Assembly: GCF_000172415.1 (NCBI RefSeq)
Contig: NZ_ABLD01000004.1
Location: 310,001 to 374,000, forward strand
Length of the DNA stretch: 64,000 bases
Origin: Paraburkholderia graminis C4D1M
GTDB taxonomy: Bacteria; Pseudomonadota; Gammaproteobacteria; Burkholderiales; Burkholderiaceae
Reading direction: 5' to 3'
Shown here: positions 31,449 to 41,340 of the stretch, piece after piece
Layout of the letters: every line of letters starts with the position of its first letter
Position numbering within the stretch: the first letter of the stretch is position 1
The notes under the pieces: model-generated
Told to the model about the DNA's origin: nothing
Database searches by the model: none
Seen by the model: only the letters and a program-made list of their open reading frames with translations
Position numbers and translations under genes: made by a program

Positions 31449-31982
31449 TCATTGCCGGATCGCGCCGCACGCAAGCGCCGGACCGGCGCCATGCTGCGGA
31501 TACGCGTAAGGATCGGTGGGATCGCGATGCAGCAGAACCGCGCGTTGCAGGACCGAACGGATACCGTCGAGCGAAACGTCCGGCGCGACGATGAAGCCGG
31601 TTGCCACGCCGTTCGCATCCGCATGAATGTTGCCGAGATCGCCTTCCACGCGCGCGCCTGCTTTCAGACGCTCGGCGGCCGGCGAGAATATCTGGCCGGC
31701 GCTCGAGCCGTCGGTCGCATTGCAGTCGCCGCGCTCGTGGACTTGCAGCGCGTGATCGCTATTGGGCGGCAAGCCCGAGAGGTTGTAGGTCACCTGCACG
31801 CCGTCCGAGCGCTCGATGAACGTCACGAGGCCGCGCGCCTGATTGCCCACGGTGGGCAGCAACTGCGCGTCGGCGCGCTTTTCCTGTGGTCTCAGGAACG
31901 CGCTGCAGCCGCATAACAGCACACTGCAGGCAGTCAGGACGATGAACGCATGCACCGCCTGCCCGTCGATTCGTTTTCCCAT
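31449..31982 (-). CDS. SodC-like lipoprotein lacking most Cu/Zn ligands
   Basis: 177 residues with the Cu-Zn superoxide dismutase fold. A lipoprotein signal ends in LLCGC (Cys26). Family landmarks remain: GDLGNIHADANG and the disulfide pair Cys87 and Cys172 (GPALACGAI). Aligned by eye to E. coli SodC, the HGFHIH motif has become HALQVH (Gln80 for the first copper His), AGGHLDP has become AGQIFSP (Ile98 for the bridging His), and the zinc His pair is gone (Val112 near GARVEGDLG). His82, His152 and Asp122 stay. Classical dismutation is therefore unlikely; a structural or metal-binding role is possible. Start ATG 31982. Confidence 0.8.
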   Translation of the reverse strand: MGKRIDGQAVHAFIVLTACSVLLCGCSAFLRPQEKRADAQLLPTVGNQARGLVTFIERSDGVQVTYNLSGLPPNSDHALQVHERGDCNATDGSSAGQIFSPAAERLKAGARVEGDLGNIHADANGVATGFIVAPDVSLDGIRSVLQRAVLLHRDPTDPYAYPQHGAGPALACGAIRQ

Positions 31983-32102
31983 GCGATCCTCTTGCCGGCC
32001 TGGTGGCCGCCCCTGCGGCCGCCGAGCCGAACTTGTGAAGTCGACATGATACCGCGAGAGAAGGCGCAAATAGAGCGTTGCGCCCGCCGCCGCTCGGGCG
32101 CG

Positions 32103-33189
32103 TCAGGTGTTCTGGACCACGATGTTCGGAAACTTCGAGGTCATGTCGCGCGCCCGTTCCGCGATGTGCACCGCCATCTTCCGCGCAATCGTGCGATAGA
32201 TGTCCGCGATGCGTCCCTGCGGATCGGCCACGACCGTCGGCCGGCCGGAGTCGGTCTGCTCGCGGATCGCAATGTCGAGCGGCAGGCTGCCGAGCACGTC
32301 GACGCCGTATTCCTTGCCCATGCGCTCGCCGCCTCCGGCGCCGAAGATATGTTCTTCGTGGCCGCAATTCGAGCAGATATGCATGGCCATGTTCTCGACG
32401 ATGCCGAGAATCGGAATGCCCACTTTCTCGAACATTTTCAGGCCCTTGCGCGCGTCGAGCAGCGCGATGTCCTGCGGCGTCGTGACGATCACGGCGCCGG
32501 TCACGGGCACGCGTTGCGAGAGCGTCAACTGGATGTCGCCGGTGCCCGGCGGCATGTCGACGATCAGATAGTCGAGATCGCGCCAATTGGTCTGCCGCAG
32601 CAACTGTTCGAGCGCGGAGGTGGCCATCGGGCCGCGCCAGACCATCGGATTGTCCTGTTCGATCAGGAAGCCGATGGAGTTGGCCTGCAGACCGTGACCC
32701 GTCATCGGATTCATGGTCTTCTCGTCCGGCGGATTCCGGCGCCCTCGATGCCGAGCATCAACGGCAGCGACGGCTCGTAGATGTCGCGTCGAGTATGCCC
32801 ACCGAAGCGCCTTCGCTTGCCAGCGCGAGCGCCAGGTTGACCGCGGTCGTGCTCTTGCCGACGCCGCCCTTGCCCGACGCCACCGCCACGACGTTTTTAA
32901 CGTTCGGCAAGAGTTTCACGCCGCGCTGCACCGTATGCGCGGCGATTTCCTGCGATACCTCGACGCGCGTCCCGGCCACGCCCGGCACGGCCTTCAGCGC
33001 ATCGTCGAACTGCTTGCGGATCGCGTCGAATTGGCGCATGGCCGGATAGCCGAGTACCACCGCGACGCTAACCGTGTCACCCTCCACGGTTACGTTTTTG
33101 ATGTTCCTGGCAGCGGCATACGGCCGGCCGGTGTTAGGGTCAGCGACGGCTGCGAGCGCAGCGTCGACCAAAGCCCGATCGATACTCAT
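32103..33189 (-). pseudogene. apbC: Frameshifted Mrp/ApbC iron-sulfur cluster carrier
   Basis: In this sequence the gene is broken. The N-terminal part (33189 to about 32786: MSIDRALVDAALAAV, a MIP18-like domain, then Walker A SGKGGVGKSTTAVNLALAL) and the C-terminal part (32714 to 32103: MVWRGPM, DYLIVDMPPGTGD, CSNCGH with the bridging CxxC) are in different frames. Two missing bases explain it: one between 32785 and 32786 (GCGGAC read as GCGAC) and one between 32740 and 32741 (GGCCGCC read as GGCGCC). Restoring both gives 362 residues, the normal length. The usual DADIYGPS would read IYEPS. Mrp is a P-loop ATPase that carries Fe-S clusters. I think consensus error is more likely than a dead gene. 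Confidence 0.85.
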
Positions 33190-33570
33190 TGACACTCCGA
33201 GGGAACACTCGCGGCGCGGCGGAATCGAAGTCCCGTCCACGCGCCGGAATTTGCAAGAAATTGTTAGGCAGCATTGCGAAAACCGGGCCTGCCGGGCACC
33301 CTTCGGGCAGGCGGACGGCCGTGGGGCCGCATCGCTGCGCGCCAGGCTTTATTGTAGTGGCTCGCGTCGTGCGCTGCCGGAAGACCCTTCTTCACTGTCG
33401 GACCGGGACTGAAGAGCGGCCTTGGGTTGACGCCCGGGTTCCGTCTCGATGAGCAGTCTGCTTGGCTCCCGCCGCGTTCGCCGTCCAGGCTTGTTCCAGA
33501 CGCAACGCTGCGGAGTGCTTTACCTGCGCGCTTCATGCGCGTCATTCGCTTCACTCAAGAGGACTTAAAA
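33190..33570. other. Divergent apbC / OmpA-family promoter region
   Basis: 381 bases between divergent genes. Apart from GC-rich short hairpins (for example GCCTGCCGGGCACCC around 33290 with CGGGCAGGC after it) I recognise no element. An AAGAGGA ribosome binding site lies at 33557-33563 just before the downstream ATG. Confidence 0.35.
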
Positions 33571-34224
33571 ATGAATGCAAAAATCATGACTCGCCTGGCT
33601 GTTTTCGCGGTTGCCGGCTCCTTGCTGGCAGGCTGCGCTAGCCAGCAAGGCACCAACACGGCCGTCGGCACGGGCGTGGGCGCCGGCACCGGCGCGGCGC
33701 TGGGCGCGATTTTCGGCGGCGGCAAGGGCGCGGCAATCGGCGCCGGCGTCGGCGCTGCGGTGGGCGGCATTACCGGCTACAACTGGCAATCCATTCACAA
33801 CAAGCTGTCGGGCGCCACCAAGGGCACCGGCACGCAGATCACCGAGCAGCCGGACGGCTCGCTCAAGCTGAACATTCCGAGCTCCGTCACGTTCGACACG
33901 AACAGCTACGCGATCAAGCCGTCGTTCGCGCCGGTTCTGGATCAGCTCACGCAAACGCTGCAGCAGAATCCTGAAGTGATCGCGCAAGTGGTCGGCCACA
34001 CGGACAGCACCGGCCAGCCGGCGTATAACCAGACGCTGTCGGTCAACCGCGCGCAAAGCGTGACGGGCTATCTGGCGCAACGCGGCGTCGCGCCGCAGCG
34101 CCTGTCGGCAGAAGGCATGGGCCAGAACCAGCCGATCGCCGACAACAACACCGAAGCCGGCCGTGCCGCTAACCGTCGCGTGGAAATCTATCTGCGCGCC
34201 ACGGCTCAGCACACGACGCAATAA
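33571..34224 (+). CDS. OmpA-family outer-membrane lipoprotein
   Basis: 217 residues. A lipoprotein signal ends in SLLAGCASQ (Cys22). Residues 28-75 form a glycine-rich hydrophobic stretch with zipper-like GxGxG repeats (GTGVGAGTGAALGAIFGGGKGAAIGAG), as in the YMGG-like/YiaD/glycine-zipper group. Residues 100-210 are an OmpA C-terminal domain that binds peptidoglycan (TFDTNSYAIKPSF, VVGHTDSTGQPAYN, LSVNRAQSVTGYL, NRRVEIYL). It should tether the outer membrane to the cell wall. The AAGAGGA site fixes the start. Transcription ends at the terminator some 220 bases downstream. Confidence 0.9.
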   Translation: MNAKIMTRLAVFAVAGSLLAGCASQQGTNTAVGTGVGAGTGAALGAIFGGGKGAAIGAGVGAAVGGITGYNWQSIHNKLSGATKGTGTQITEQPDGSLKLNIPSSVTFDTNSYAIKPSFAPVLDQLTQTLQQNPEVIAQVVGHTDSTGQPAYNQTLSVNRAQSVTGYLAQRGVAPQRLSAEGMGQNQPIADNNTEAGRAANRRVEIYLRATAQHTTQ

Positions 34225-34473
34225 GGACAGCGCGCGAAAGCGCAGGAGAAATGGGGCCGCAGGCGGGCCCCGCGCGCATGGCGCCGACCTGCGCCGGGCC
34301 ATGATCCAGCCGTAAAAGATGCATCGCGGGAAATCTCGCACGAGGACGAAAAAAATTTCGAACTCTCGCGAAAATCCGCTGTCTGTCTTTACGGTACGTG
34401 GCTGGCGAAGCCGCCGCGTCACCATTCTCCTCTTGTCGTTGTTGCTCCGGGGTTAATCGCCCCGGTTTTTTTT
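34225..34473 (+). ncRNA. Long 3' UTR or candidate small RNA with terminator
   Basis: About 250 bases without a gene follow the OmpA-family stop, ending in a strong terminator (CCGGGG at 34447-34452, CCCCGG at 34460-34465, eight T). Within it, GGGGCCGCAGGCGGGCCCC can fold into a second hairpin (34251-34269). Such a long structured tail could hold a small RNA processed from the 3' end or made from its own promoter. No family is recognised; low confidence. Confidence 0.25.
34447..34473 (+). terminator. Intrinsic terminator after the OmpA-family gene
   Basis: CCGGGG pairs with CCCCGG (loop TTAATCG) and is followed by TTTTTTTT. Its direction is plus. It lies 150 bases before metG and insulates it. 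Confidence 0.85.
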
Positions 34474-34623
34474 GGGCGCTCGCTTTTCGCATCGCCCGGT
34501 GCAGCGCGGCATGACTCCGGCTTCGCATCCCGCTCCGCATCCGGCTCCGCGCGAGCCCGCGCCCGGTGGGCGTCCGCCTGCTAGAATCGACCTTTCGTCC
34601 CACCGCAGGCTCCCACCATCCTT

Positions 34624-36771
34624 ATGTCAGCACCCGCTACCGATCTCATCGCAGGCGCGCCGTCGGGCCGCCGCCAGATTCTCGTCACGTCGGCCCTTCC
34701 TTACGCGAACGGGCAAATCCATATTGGCCATCTGGTCGAATATATCCAGACGGACATCTGGGTCCGCGCGCTGCGAATGCACGGTCACGAGGTCTACTAC
34801 GTGGGCGCCGACGACACGCACGGCACGCCGGTCATGCTGCGCGCGGAAAAAGAAGGCATAACGCCGAAGCAACTGATCGACCGCGTGTGGCAGGAGCACA
34901 AGCGCGACTTCGACAGCTTCGGCATTTCGTTCGACAACTACTATTCGACCGATTCCGAAGAGACCCGCGTCCTCAGCGAGAACATCTACCTCGCGCTGAA
35001 GGAGGCGGGCCTGATCGACGCGCGCGACATCGAACAGGCGTACGACCCGGTCAAGGAAATGTTCCTGCCCGACCGCTTCATCAAGGGCGAGTGCCCGAAA
35101 TGCGGCGCGAAAGACCAGTACGGCGACAGTTGCGAAGTCTGCGGCTCGACTTATCAGCCGACCGAGCTCGTCAATCCGTATTCGGTGGTGTCGGGCGCCA
35201 CGCCGATCCGCAAGACGTCGACGCACTACTTCTTCCGCCTGTCCGACCCGCGCTGCGAGAACTTCCTGCGCGCGTGGGTGGGCGGCCTTGCGCAACCCGA
35301 AGCGACCAACAAGATGCGCGAATGGCTCGGCGACGCAGGCGAAGCCAAGCTCGCGGACTGGGACATCTCGCGCGACGCGCCCTACTTCGGCTTCGAAATT
35401 CCGGGCGCGCCGGGCAAGTATTTCTACGTGTGGCTGGATGCGCCCGTCGGCTACTACGCGAGCTTCAAGAATCTCGCGCAAAAGCGCGGGCTCGACTTCG
35501 ACGCGTGGGTCCGCAAGGGTTCGACGGCCGAGCAGTATCACTTCATCGGCAAAGACATTCTGTATTTCCACACGCTGTTCTGGCCGGCCATGCTCGAATT
35601 TTCGGGCCACCGCACGCCGACCAACGTGTTCGCGCACGGCTTTCTGACCGTCGACGGCGCGAAGATGTCAAAGTCGCGCGGCACCTTCATCACCGCGCAA
35701 AGCGTGATCGACACGGGGCTGAATCCGGAATGGCTGCGCTACTACTTCGCCGCCAAGCTGAACAGCACGATGGAAGACCTCGACCTGAACCTCGACGACT
35801 TCCAGGCGCGCGTGAACAGCGATCTGGTCGGCAAGTACGTGAACATCGCGAGCCGCGCCGCGGGCTTCCTGATCAAGCGCTTCGACGGCCGTGTGCAGGA
35901 CAGCGCGATGCAGCATCCGCTGCTCGCTTCGCTGCGCGCCGCGGTCCCGCAAATCGCCGCGCATTACGAGGCGCGCGAGTACAGCCGCGCGCTGCGTCAG
36001 ACCATGGAACTGGCCGACGCAGTGAATGCCTACGTCGATACCGCCAAGCCGTGGGACCAGGCGAAAGACCCGGCCAACGCCGTCGCGCTGCACGAAACAT
36101 GCAGCGTGAGCATCGAGGCGTTCCGCCTGTTGTCGCTTGCGCTCAAGCCGGTGCTGCCGAAGCTCGCCGAAGCCGTCGAAGGCTTTCTCGGTATCGAGCC
36201 GCTGGTGTGGGCCGACGCCAACGTGCCGCTCAGTTCCGCGCGTCCGATCAACGCGTACAAACATCTGATGACGCGCGTCGATCCGAAGCAGATCGAAGCG
36301 CTGATCGCGGCCAATCGCGATTCGCTGCAGGCCACGCCGGAAACGGCTGGGTCCGCCGCCGACGCGAAGGCAAAGTCGAAGGCTGCCAAAGCAGCCGCTG
36401 CTGCGTTTGCGGCGAGCGACGAAACGCCAGGCATCATCTCGATCGACGACTTCGCGAAGATCGACCTGCGCGTCGCGAAGATCGTCGACTGCAAGGCGGT
36501 GGAAGGCTCGGACAAACTGCTGCAACTCACGCTGGATGTCGGCGAAGAGAAAACGCGCAACGTGTTCTCCGGCATCAAGTCCGCGTATCAGCCGGAGCAG
36601 TTGATCGGCAAGCTGACGGTGATGGTCGCGAACCTCGCGCCGCGCAAGATGAAGTTCGGTTTGTCCGAAGGCATGGTGCTGGCGGCATCGGCGGCGGACG
36701 AGAAAGCCGAACCGGGCCTTTACGTGCTCGAGCCGCATAGCGGCGCGAAGCCGGGCATGCGGGTGAAGTAA
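34624..36771 (+). CDS. metG: Methionyl-tRNA synthetase
   Basis: 715-residue class I synthetase of the MetG1 type. The HIGH motif appears as [12 protein letters not shown] near residue 36. The zinc knuckle [18 protein letters not shown] is near residue 155, the KMSKS motif (AKMSKSRGT) near residue 345, the anticodon-binding helices after it, and a C-terminal EMAP-II-like tRNA-binding domain at residues 600-715 ([27 protein letters not shown]) that also dimerises. An Ala/Lys-rich linker ([16 protein letters not shown]) joins it. A terminator follows. Start ATG 34624 ([11 protein letters not shown]). Confidence 0.97.
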   Translation: MSAPATDLIAGAPSGRRQILVTSALPYANGQIHIGHLVEYIQTDIWVRALRMHGHEVYYVGADDTHGTPVMLRAEKEGITPKQLIDRVWQEHKRDFDSFGISFDNYYSTDSEETRVLSENIYLALKEAGLIDARDIEQAYDPVKEMFLPDRFIKGECPKCGAKDQYGDSCEVCGSTYQPTELVNPYSVVSGATPIRKTSTHYFFRLSDPRCENFLRAWVGGLAQPEATNKMREWLGDAGEAKLADWDISRDAPYFGFEIPGAPGKYFYVWLDAPVGYYASFKNLAQKRGLDFDAWVRKGSTAEQYHFIGKDILYFHTLFWPAMLEFSGHRTPTNVFAHGFLTVDGAKMSKSRGTFITAQSVIDTGLNPEWLRYYFAAKLNSTMEDLDLNLDDFQARVNSDLVGKYVNIASRAAGFLIKRFDGRVQDSAMQHPLLASLRAAVPQIAAHYEAREYSRALRQTMELADAVNAYVDTAKPWDQAKDPANAVALHETCSVSIEAFRLLSLALKPVLPKLAEAVEGFLGIEPLVWADANVPLSSARPINAYKHLMTRVDPKQIEALIAANRDSLQATPETAGSAADAKAKSKAAKAAAAAFAASDETPGIISIDDFAKIDLRVAKIVDCKAVEGSDKLLQLTLDVGEEKTRNVFSGIKSAYQPEQLIGKLTVMVANLAPRKMKFGLSEGMVLAASAADEKAEPGLYVLEPHSGAKPGMRVK

Positions 36772-36812
36772 AACCGGCAGCGGGCTTTCCGCACCACGCT
36801 TTCGCCCGGCAA

Positions 36813-36852
36813 ACAAAAACGGCACGTCCTCAAAAAACGTGCCGTTTTTTTA
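36813..36852. terminator. Bidirectional terminator metG / tamB
   Basis: AAAAACGGCACGT at 36815-36827 pairs with ACGTGCCGTTTTT (to 36851), loop of nine bases, followed by T's. It separates metG from the convergent tamB. Confidence 0.88.
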
Positions 36853-36866
36853 CGCCTGCGAAAAAG

Positions 36867-39800
36867 TCACCACTTGATCCGGTCGTAGCGCCGCGTGTAG
36901 AGCAGCGTGAGGCCGTCGAACGTGCCGCCATAAGCCGCGACCGACCAGTAGCGCGTCAGATTGACCGTCGCCTTGATCGCGTTGCTCGCCGACTGCAAGC
37001 CCTGCTCATAGCCGATCACGAGCCATTCGTTGATCGCCTTCGACACCATCACCACCTGCGGATCGGTGAGCCCCACTTCGCTGTGTCCAATCGAAAACTC
37101 GTCGAGCCCGAAGGTCTGCGCAATCCGCTTGCCGCTCGCGCTGCCGAGCAACGCGAGCGCCGTCGTCATCGTGCTCTGCTGGCCGAGGTTATTGCCCTGG
37201 TCCGTACCGTGGCCGAACAGCAGCCATGAGAGCTTCTCGTTGTCCGGCACGTTCGGCTCGGACACGAGCTTCGCGACCGGGAACTGAACTGTGCCCGTCA
37301 CCTGCACGCCCGCCTCGACCTGCTGATTGCGGCGCATGGCCAGAATGTTGAGGCCCGGATTCGCCACCGGTCCGTTGAACGTGAAGAAGCCGTTTTCGAT
37401 GTTGAGCTTGCGGCCGAACGCGGTATACGTTGAGCCCGGCGTCACGCGGACGTTGCCGACCGCGCGCAGCGGCAGATTCGGCGCGCTCATCGCGGTGATG
37501 GTGCCGGTCAAACCAAGATCCGCGCCTTGTCCGCGAAAACGGAAGCTGTTGCCGAGACTGATGTCGATGTTCGCGCGCGGCGCGAACGGCCCGATCGGCT
37601 TGTTGCTGCCGGGCACCGGCCGCGGCCGCTCGCCGGCCACGGTGCCGTCCGGGCGCACGACGACCACGTCGTCGCCGAGCTTGGGCGCCGACTGCTCCGG
37701 CATGTCGAACAGCGCGTGATCGACGACAAACTTGCCGTTGATCGCCATGCCGCCCTGCGCACCCGCGTTCGCGACGGTCGCGCTGCCCGTCAGCGACAGA
37801 TTGCGGTCCGGCGCGGCAAACAACTCCAGTTTGTCGGCGACGATGCTCGCCGTCAGATCCGGCTCCGCGCCGTCGAGGCGCACCCGGCCCGTGGCCCGCA
37901 GGGTGCCGCTCGCGCCGTGGAACTCGACCTGCTGGAAGTCCACGAGATTGTGCGACAGCGCGATCCGCACAATGCCGTCCTTCAACTGCACGCCCTGATC
38001 GACGAGCGTGGCCAACAGCTCGTCGCCGAGCAGCGAGCCGGTCAGATTGGGCTTGGCCACCGTGCCGCCGAGCGCGAGCTTCAGCGCGAGATGGCCGTCG
38101 AGCAGATAACTCGGGCCGAACAGCCCGCCGGTGGTTTTCAGCGACGGCACGTTGGCGCTCACATTGCCGCTGAGCGCGCTCTCTTCGTCGACGGTCAAGA
38201 AGCCGTCGCGCGCGACGAGCGTGGTGTGCGCATCCGCGTCGATCACGCCGATGCGGCTCGCCTGCGCGTGCAGCGTCGCATTCAGACGATTGCCGCCGCT
38301 GAACTCGGCGCGCGCGGCCATATCGGTAATGCCGAGCGATGCCAGCCCGCGGCCGATTTCAACCGTGACGTCGCCGCTGCGGCGCTTCAGTTGGATATGG
38401 CCGCTTGCCGTGCTGCCGAGCGCGAAGTCCCAGTCGCCGTCGAAGATCAGATCGGTCCTCACCGCCGGCGGCGCGCCGGTGATCTCGCGCCGCAAGTCCT
38501 GCAGACGCGCGAGCGAAATGCCGGTCAGCGTGCCCGCCGATTGCGCGCGGCCGTGGTCGAACGCGAACGACTTCAGGCTCAGCACCGCGCCTTCGAGCGT
38601 GAGCCGCGTCGCGCCGAGCGTGAGGTGGCGCGGCCCGGCGCTCACGGCAAGCGGCGACTCGAGATTCAACGCGGGCGTGCCGCGGTTTTGCAGACGCGTC
38701 ACCGTGCCGTCCCAGCGCGTGCCGTCGCGTGCTTCGGTGAGCTTGCCGTTGGCCGCGAGCGTCAGATCGAGCGGCCGATCCTGCAGCTTGCCGGTCGCGG
38801 CTGCTTCGAGCGAATGATTGGCGCGCGTGCCGGTCAGGCGCGCGGTGAGCGTGGCGAGATCGACGCCGCCGGCGCTCACGTTGCGCGCATCCGTCGTGAA
38901 GACGAGCGCGCCGTTCGCGCCGTCGCGCACTTCGGCGTGGCCTTCCGCGTGGCCGATGCGGTTGCTGCTCAACACGACGCTGTCGGCCTTGTAGTTCAGC
39001 ACGACGTTTGGATGGTCGAACGAGCCGGTGAGATCGCCGTCGGCGGCAATCATTCCGGCGAGGCCGAAGCCGAGGCGCTCGAGCGCGGGCGCGTCGATAT
39101 GAAAACGCAAGCGGTCGCCGCGCGCGCCGAAGCTGCCTTGCAAGTCCACCTGATTGCCCGCCACCGACAGGTTCGCGCGGCTCGGCAGGATTCGCGAGCC
39201 GGCCAGTTGGATCGTGCCGCCGCCCGTCAGCGGCAGGCCGTCGTAGACGCTCGGGCCCAGTTTGAATTCGGCCTTGGTGGTGAAGCCCGGAGCCAGGACG
39301 CCGGTCGCGGACAAGGTGCCGTTGACCTTCGCCTCGATCTTGCGCGCGGGCGGCGCGGCGCGTTTCGGCGCGGGCGTCTTGCGCTGCATGACCTCACTTT
39401 TGACGACGGCCTTGCCGGTGTTCTTCACGGCGGCAGCCGCCTTGTCGGCCGGAGCCGCGCTTTTTGCGCCCGCGGTGCTGCCGGCTTGTGCGGCAGCTTC
39501 GGTGGACACTTCGGCGGCCTGCTTGCCTTTGGCTGCGCGCTGCGGTCCAGAGGACGCGGCGACCGGCGTGCGCGACGGCATCTGCGAGGTCAGCGTCAAC
39601 GGGTCAAAGTCGGTCAGTTGCGCTTTCAGGTTGTAGCTGGAATTGGCGTCGTGCTTGAGCGCGCCGGACAGTTCGATGCGGCCCTTGCCCGAGGTGATGC
39701 GCACGTCGTTGAAGCTGAGCCGCGCCGGATCCATGGTGAGCTTGCCTTGCGCCCGCAACGCCGCTTTCGGGTCGGCGAGATCGAGCGTCACGCTCTGAAT

Positions 39801-41312
39801 GTCGTCATTCAGACGGATGGCGATGGGCCCGGAAAGCTGCGTCGGCCGCACGGTCGCCTGGAGTGCGTTGAGGTCGAGGCCGGCGACCTGCAGGTCGAAC
39901 TGCCCGCGCTTGCCGGTGAGCGCGCCGCCGCCTGTGAGCGTCGCGTTCTTCACGAGGCGGACGGCGAGGTTCGAGATGCGCTGCGCGTCGGCGTCGAGGC
40001 GCACGTCGGCGTTGGCGTCGATGAGCGGCAGCAGGTTCTGATCGATCGCGCCGGGACGCGCGTTGACGATCGAGATATGGCCCGCGACGGCGAACGGGCT
40101 CGGCGTTTTGCTGGCGTTGCGGCGGTGGGTGGAGCCTGGGGCATGCACGGCGCCGTCACGGCCCGCTGTGCTGTTTGCGCTGTTTGCGCTGTTTGCGCTG
40201 TTTGCGCTGTTTGCGCTGTTTGCGCTGTTTGCGCTGGTTGCGCTGGTCGCGCTGGTCGCGCCGTTCGCGCTGGTCGCCGCCTTTCCGCTGGTCGCGCCGT
40301 TTCCGCTGCTCGCGCCGTTCACACTGCTCGCACCCGCCCCCACCGGCTGCAACTCCGCCCTCACGGCGAGATCCGCGAGCGGCGCGCCCGGCGCGAACGC
40401 CTGCGGATTGACGTGATCGAACGTCAGCGTCGCGCGCTTGAGCGGCACCTCGGCGAACGGCGTCGCTTCAATTTGCGCGTGCCCGGCGAGCTTCATCCCG
40501 CTTGCGTCGAGTTCGGCGAGCACATTCTCGAGCGACCCGCTCAGATGCCCGCCCACCTGCACGGCCTCGTCGTTGACCTTGCCCGAGTAACCGACATCGC
40601 CCGTCAGCGGAAACGGTTTGACGCCATCCAGTTTCGCCGACGCCGTCACCCCGCCGAACGGCGTATCCAGGCGCTCGACCGCGGCCTCGTGATGACGTCC
40701 GTCGCTGCGGCCATGAAAAGCGAAGTGCGAGAACTCGCTCGTCGACGTGCCCTGGCGCAGCAGCAGGCTGTCGACTTGCACATCGCGGATCTCGAGTTGC
40801 ATCGGCAAGCGCAGGTCCTGCGGCAGCTTCAGCGGTTCATTGCTGCTCGGCGACGATGCGCCGATGCGCGCGTCGATGGTGCCGACATGCAGATAGTCGA
40901 TCGTGAAGCGCCACGGTTCGCGCGTGAGTCCCCAGCGGCCAGACACGCGGTCGATCTGAATGTCGGTGCCGCTGCCGTCCAGCGCGCGCCAGCGCACTGC
41001 GCGCAGCCGCACGCCGTTGGCCAGCGCGCCGCCTTCGAGCGTGCCGCTCAGCTTGCCGCCCAGCAGCCGCACCGCCGCCTGCCACGCGTAAGCGGTGCCG
41101 CGCTCGGTGGTGAGCGCGCCGTACACGAGACCCAGCGCCAGAACGAGCAGCAACACCAGCACCGCGACGGTCCAGCCGAGCGTCTTCAGCAGTAGACGGC
41201 CAGCGCCGCGGCGCTTCCAAGGCGGCTGCGGCGCGCCGGGTTGTCCGGCGGCGCCGGCCGGCTCGTTGCCGGGCGGCGGCGCGGGAGGTTGGGCGGAAAC
41301 GTCCGTGGTCAT
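36867..41312 (-). CDS. tamB: Translocation and assembly module subunit TamB
   Basis: 1481-residue AsmA-like/DUF490 protein. An N-terminal proline-rich tail, then one membrane anchor at residues 38-60 (GWTVAVLVLLLVLALGLVY), then a long beta-taco repeat to the C-terminal TamB domain (FTFNGPVANPGLNILAMRR, DNEKLSWLLFGHGT, GYEQGLQSASNAI). It spans the periplasm and, with TamA, helps outer-membrane protein insertion and phospholipid transport. A low-complexity Ala/Asn/Ser region near residues 355-400 is encoded by a 9-bp repeat. I chose the ATG at 41312 (MTTDVSAQPPAP), 28 bases after the tamA stop; a TTG at 41357 is the alternative. Confidence 0.93.
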   Translation of the reverse strand: MTTDVSAQPPAPPPGNEPAGAAGQPGAPQPPWKRRGAGRLLLKTLGWTVAVLVLLLVLALGLVYGALTTERGTAYAWQAAVRLLGGKLSGTLEGGALANGVRLRAVRWRALDGSGTDIQIDRVSGRWGLTREPWRFTIDYLHVGTIDARIGASSPSSNEPLKLPQDLRLPMQLEIRDVQVDSLLLRQGTSTSEFSHFAFHGRSDGRHHEAAVERLDTPFGGVTASAKLDGVKPFPLTGDVGYSGKVNDEAVQVGGHLSGSLENVLAELDASGMKLAGHAQIEATPFAEVPLKRATLTFDHVNPQAFAPGAPLADLAVRAELQPVGAGASSVNGASSGNGATSGKAATSANGATSATSATSANSANSANSANSANSANSANSTAGRDGAVHAPGSTHRRNASKTPSPFAVAGHISIVNARPGAIDQNLLPLIDANADVRLDADAQRISNLAVRLVKNATLTGGGALTGKRGQFDLQVAGLDLNALQATVRPTQLSGPIAIRLNDDIQSVTLDLADPKAALRAQGKLTMDPARLSFNDVRITSGKGRIELSGALKHDANSSYNLKAQLTDFDPLTLTSQMPSRTPVAASSGPQRAAKGKQAAEVSTEAAAQAGSTAGAKSAAPADKAAAAVKNTGKAVVKSEVMQRKTPAPKRAAPPARKIEAKVNGTLSATGVLAPGFTTKAEFKLGPSVYDGLPLTGGGTIQLAGSRILPSRANLSVAGNQVDLQGSFGARGDRLRFHIDAPALERLGFGLAGMIAADGDLTGSFDHPNVVLNYKADSVVLSSNRIGHAEGHAEVRDGANGALVFTTDARNVSAGGVDLATLTARLTGTRANHSLEAAATGKLQDRPLDLTLAANGKLTEARDGTRWDGTVTRLQNRGTPALNLESPLAVSAGPRHLTLGATRLTLEGAVLSLKSFAFDHGRAQSAGTLTGISLARLQDLRREITGAPPAVRTDLIFDGDWDFALGSTASGHIQLKRRSGDVTVEIGRGLASLGITDMAARAEFSGGNRLNATLHAQASRIGVIDADAHTTLVARDGFLTVDEESALSGNVSANVPSLKTTGGLFGPSYLLDGHLALKLALGGTVAKPNLTGSLLGDELLATLVDQGVQLKDGIVRIALSHNLVDFQQVEFHGASGTLRATGRVRLDGAEPDLTASIVADKLELFAAPDRNLSLTGSATVANAGAQGGMAINGKFVVDHALFDMPEQSAPKLGDDVVVVRPDGTVAGERPRPVPGSNKPIGPFAPRANIDISLGNSFRFRGQGADLGLTGTITAMSAPNLPLRAVGNVRVTPGSTYTAFGRKLNIENGFFTFNGPVANPGLNILAMRRNQQVEAGVQVTGTVQFPVAKLVSEPNVPDNEKLSWLLFGHGTDQGNNLGQQSTMTTALALLGSASGKRIAQTFGLDEFSIGHSEVGLTDPQVVMVSKAINEWLVIGYEQGLQSASNAIKATVNLTRYWSVAAYGGTFDGLTLLYTRRYDRIKW
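40170..40277. repeat. 9-bp tandem repeat inside tamB
   Basis: Seven exact copies of GCTGTTTGC lie at 40170-40232, then five imperfect copies (GCTGGTTGC, GCTGGTCGC, GCCGTTCGC) to 40277. On the minus (coding) strand the unit reads GCAAACAGC, which encodes Ala-Asn-Ser. Because 9 is a multiple of 3, slippage changes length but not frame. Confidence 0.9.
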
Positions 41313-41340
41313 GCGCGGTTCGGGTAAAAGGAGGTTTCCA

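Noticed and set aside
34724-36740. Parallel long plus-strand frame in metG
   Set aside because: It lies in another frame of the same strand, is arginine-rich and has no motifs, whereas metG shows all catalytic signatures.
37527-41195. Very long open frame (over 1200 codons) on the plus strand opposite tamB
   Set aside because: The translation is Arg/Ala/Val/Leu/His-rich without domains and mirrors the codon bias of tamB. High-GC genes commonly leave such open antisense frames.
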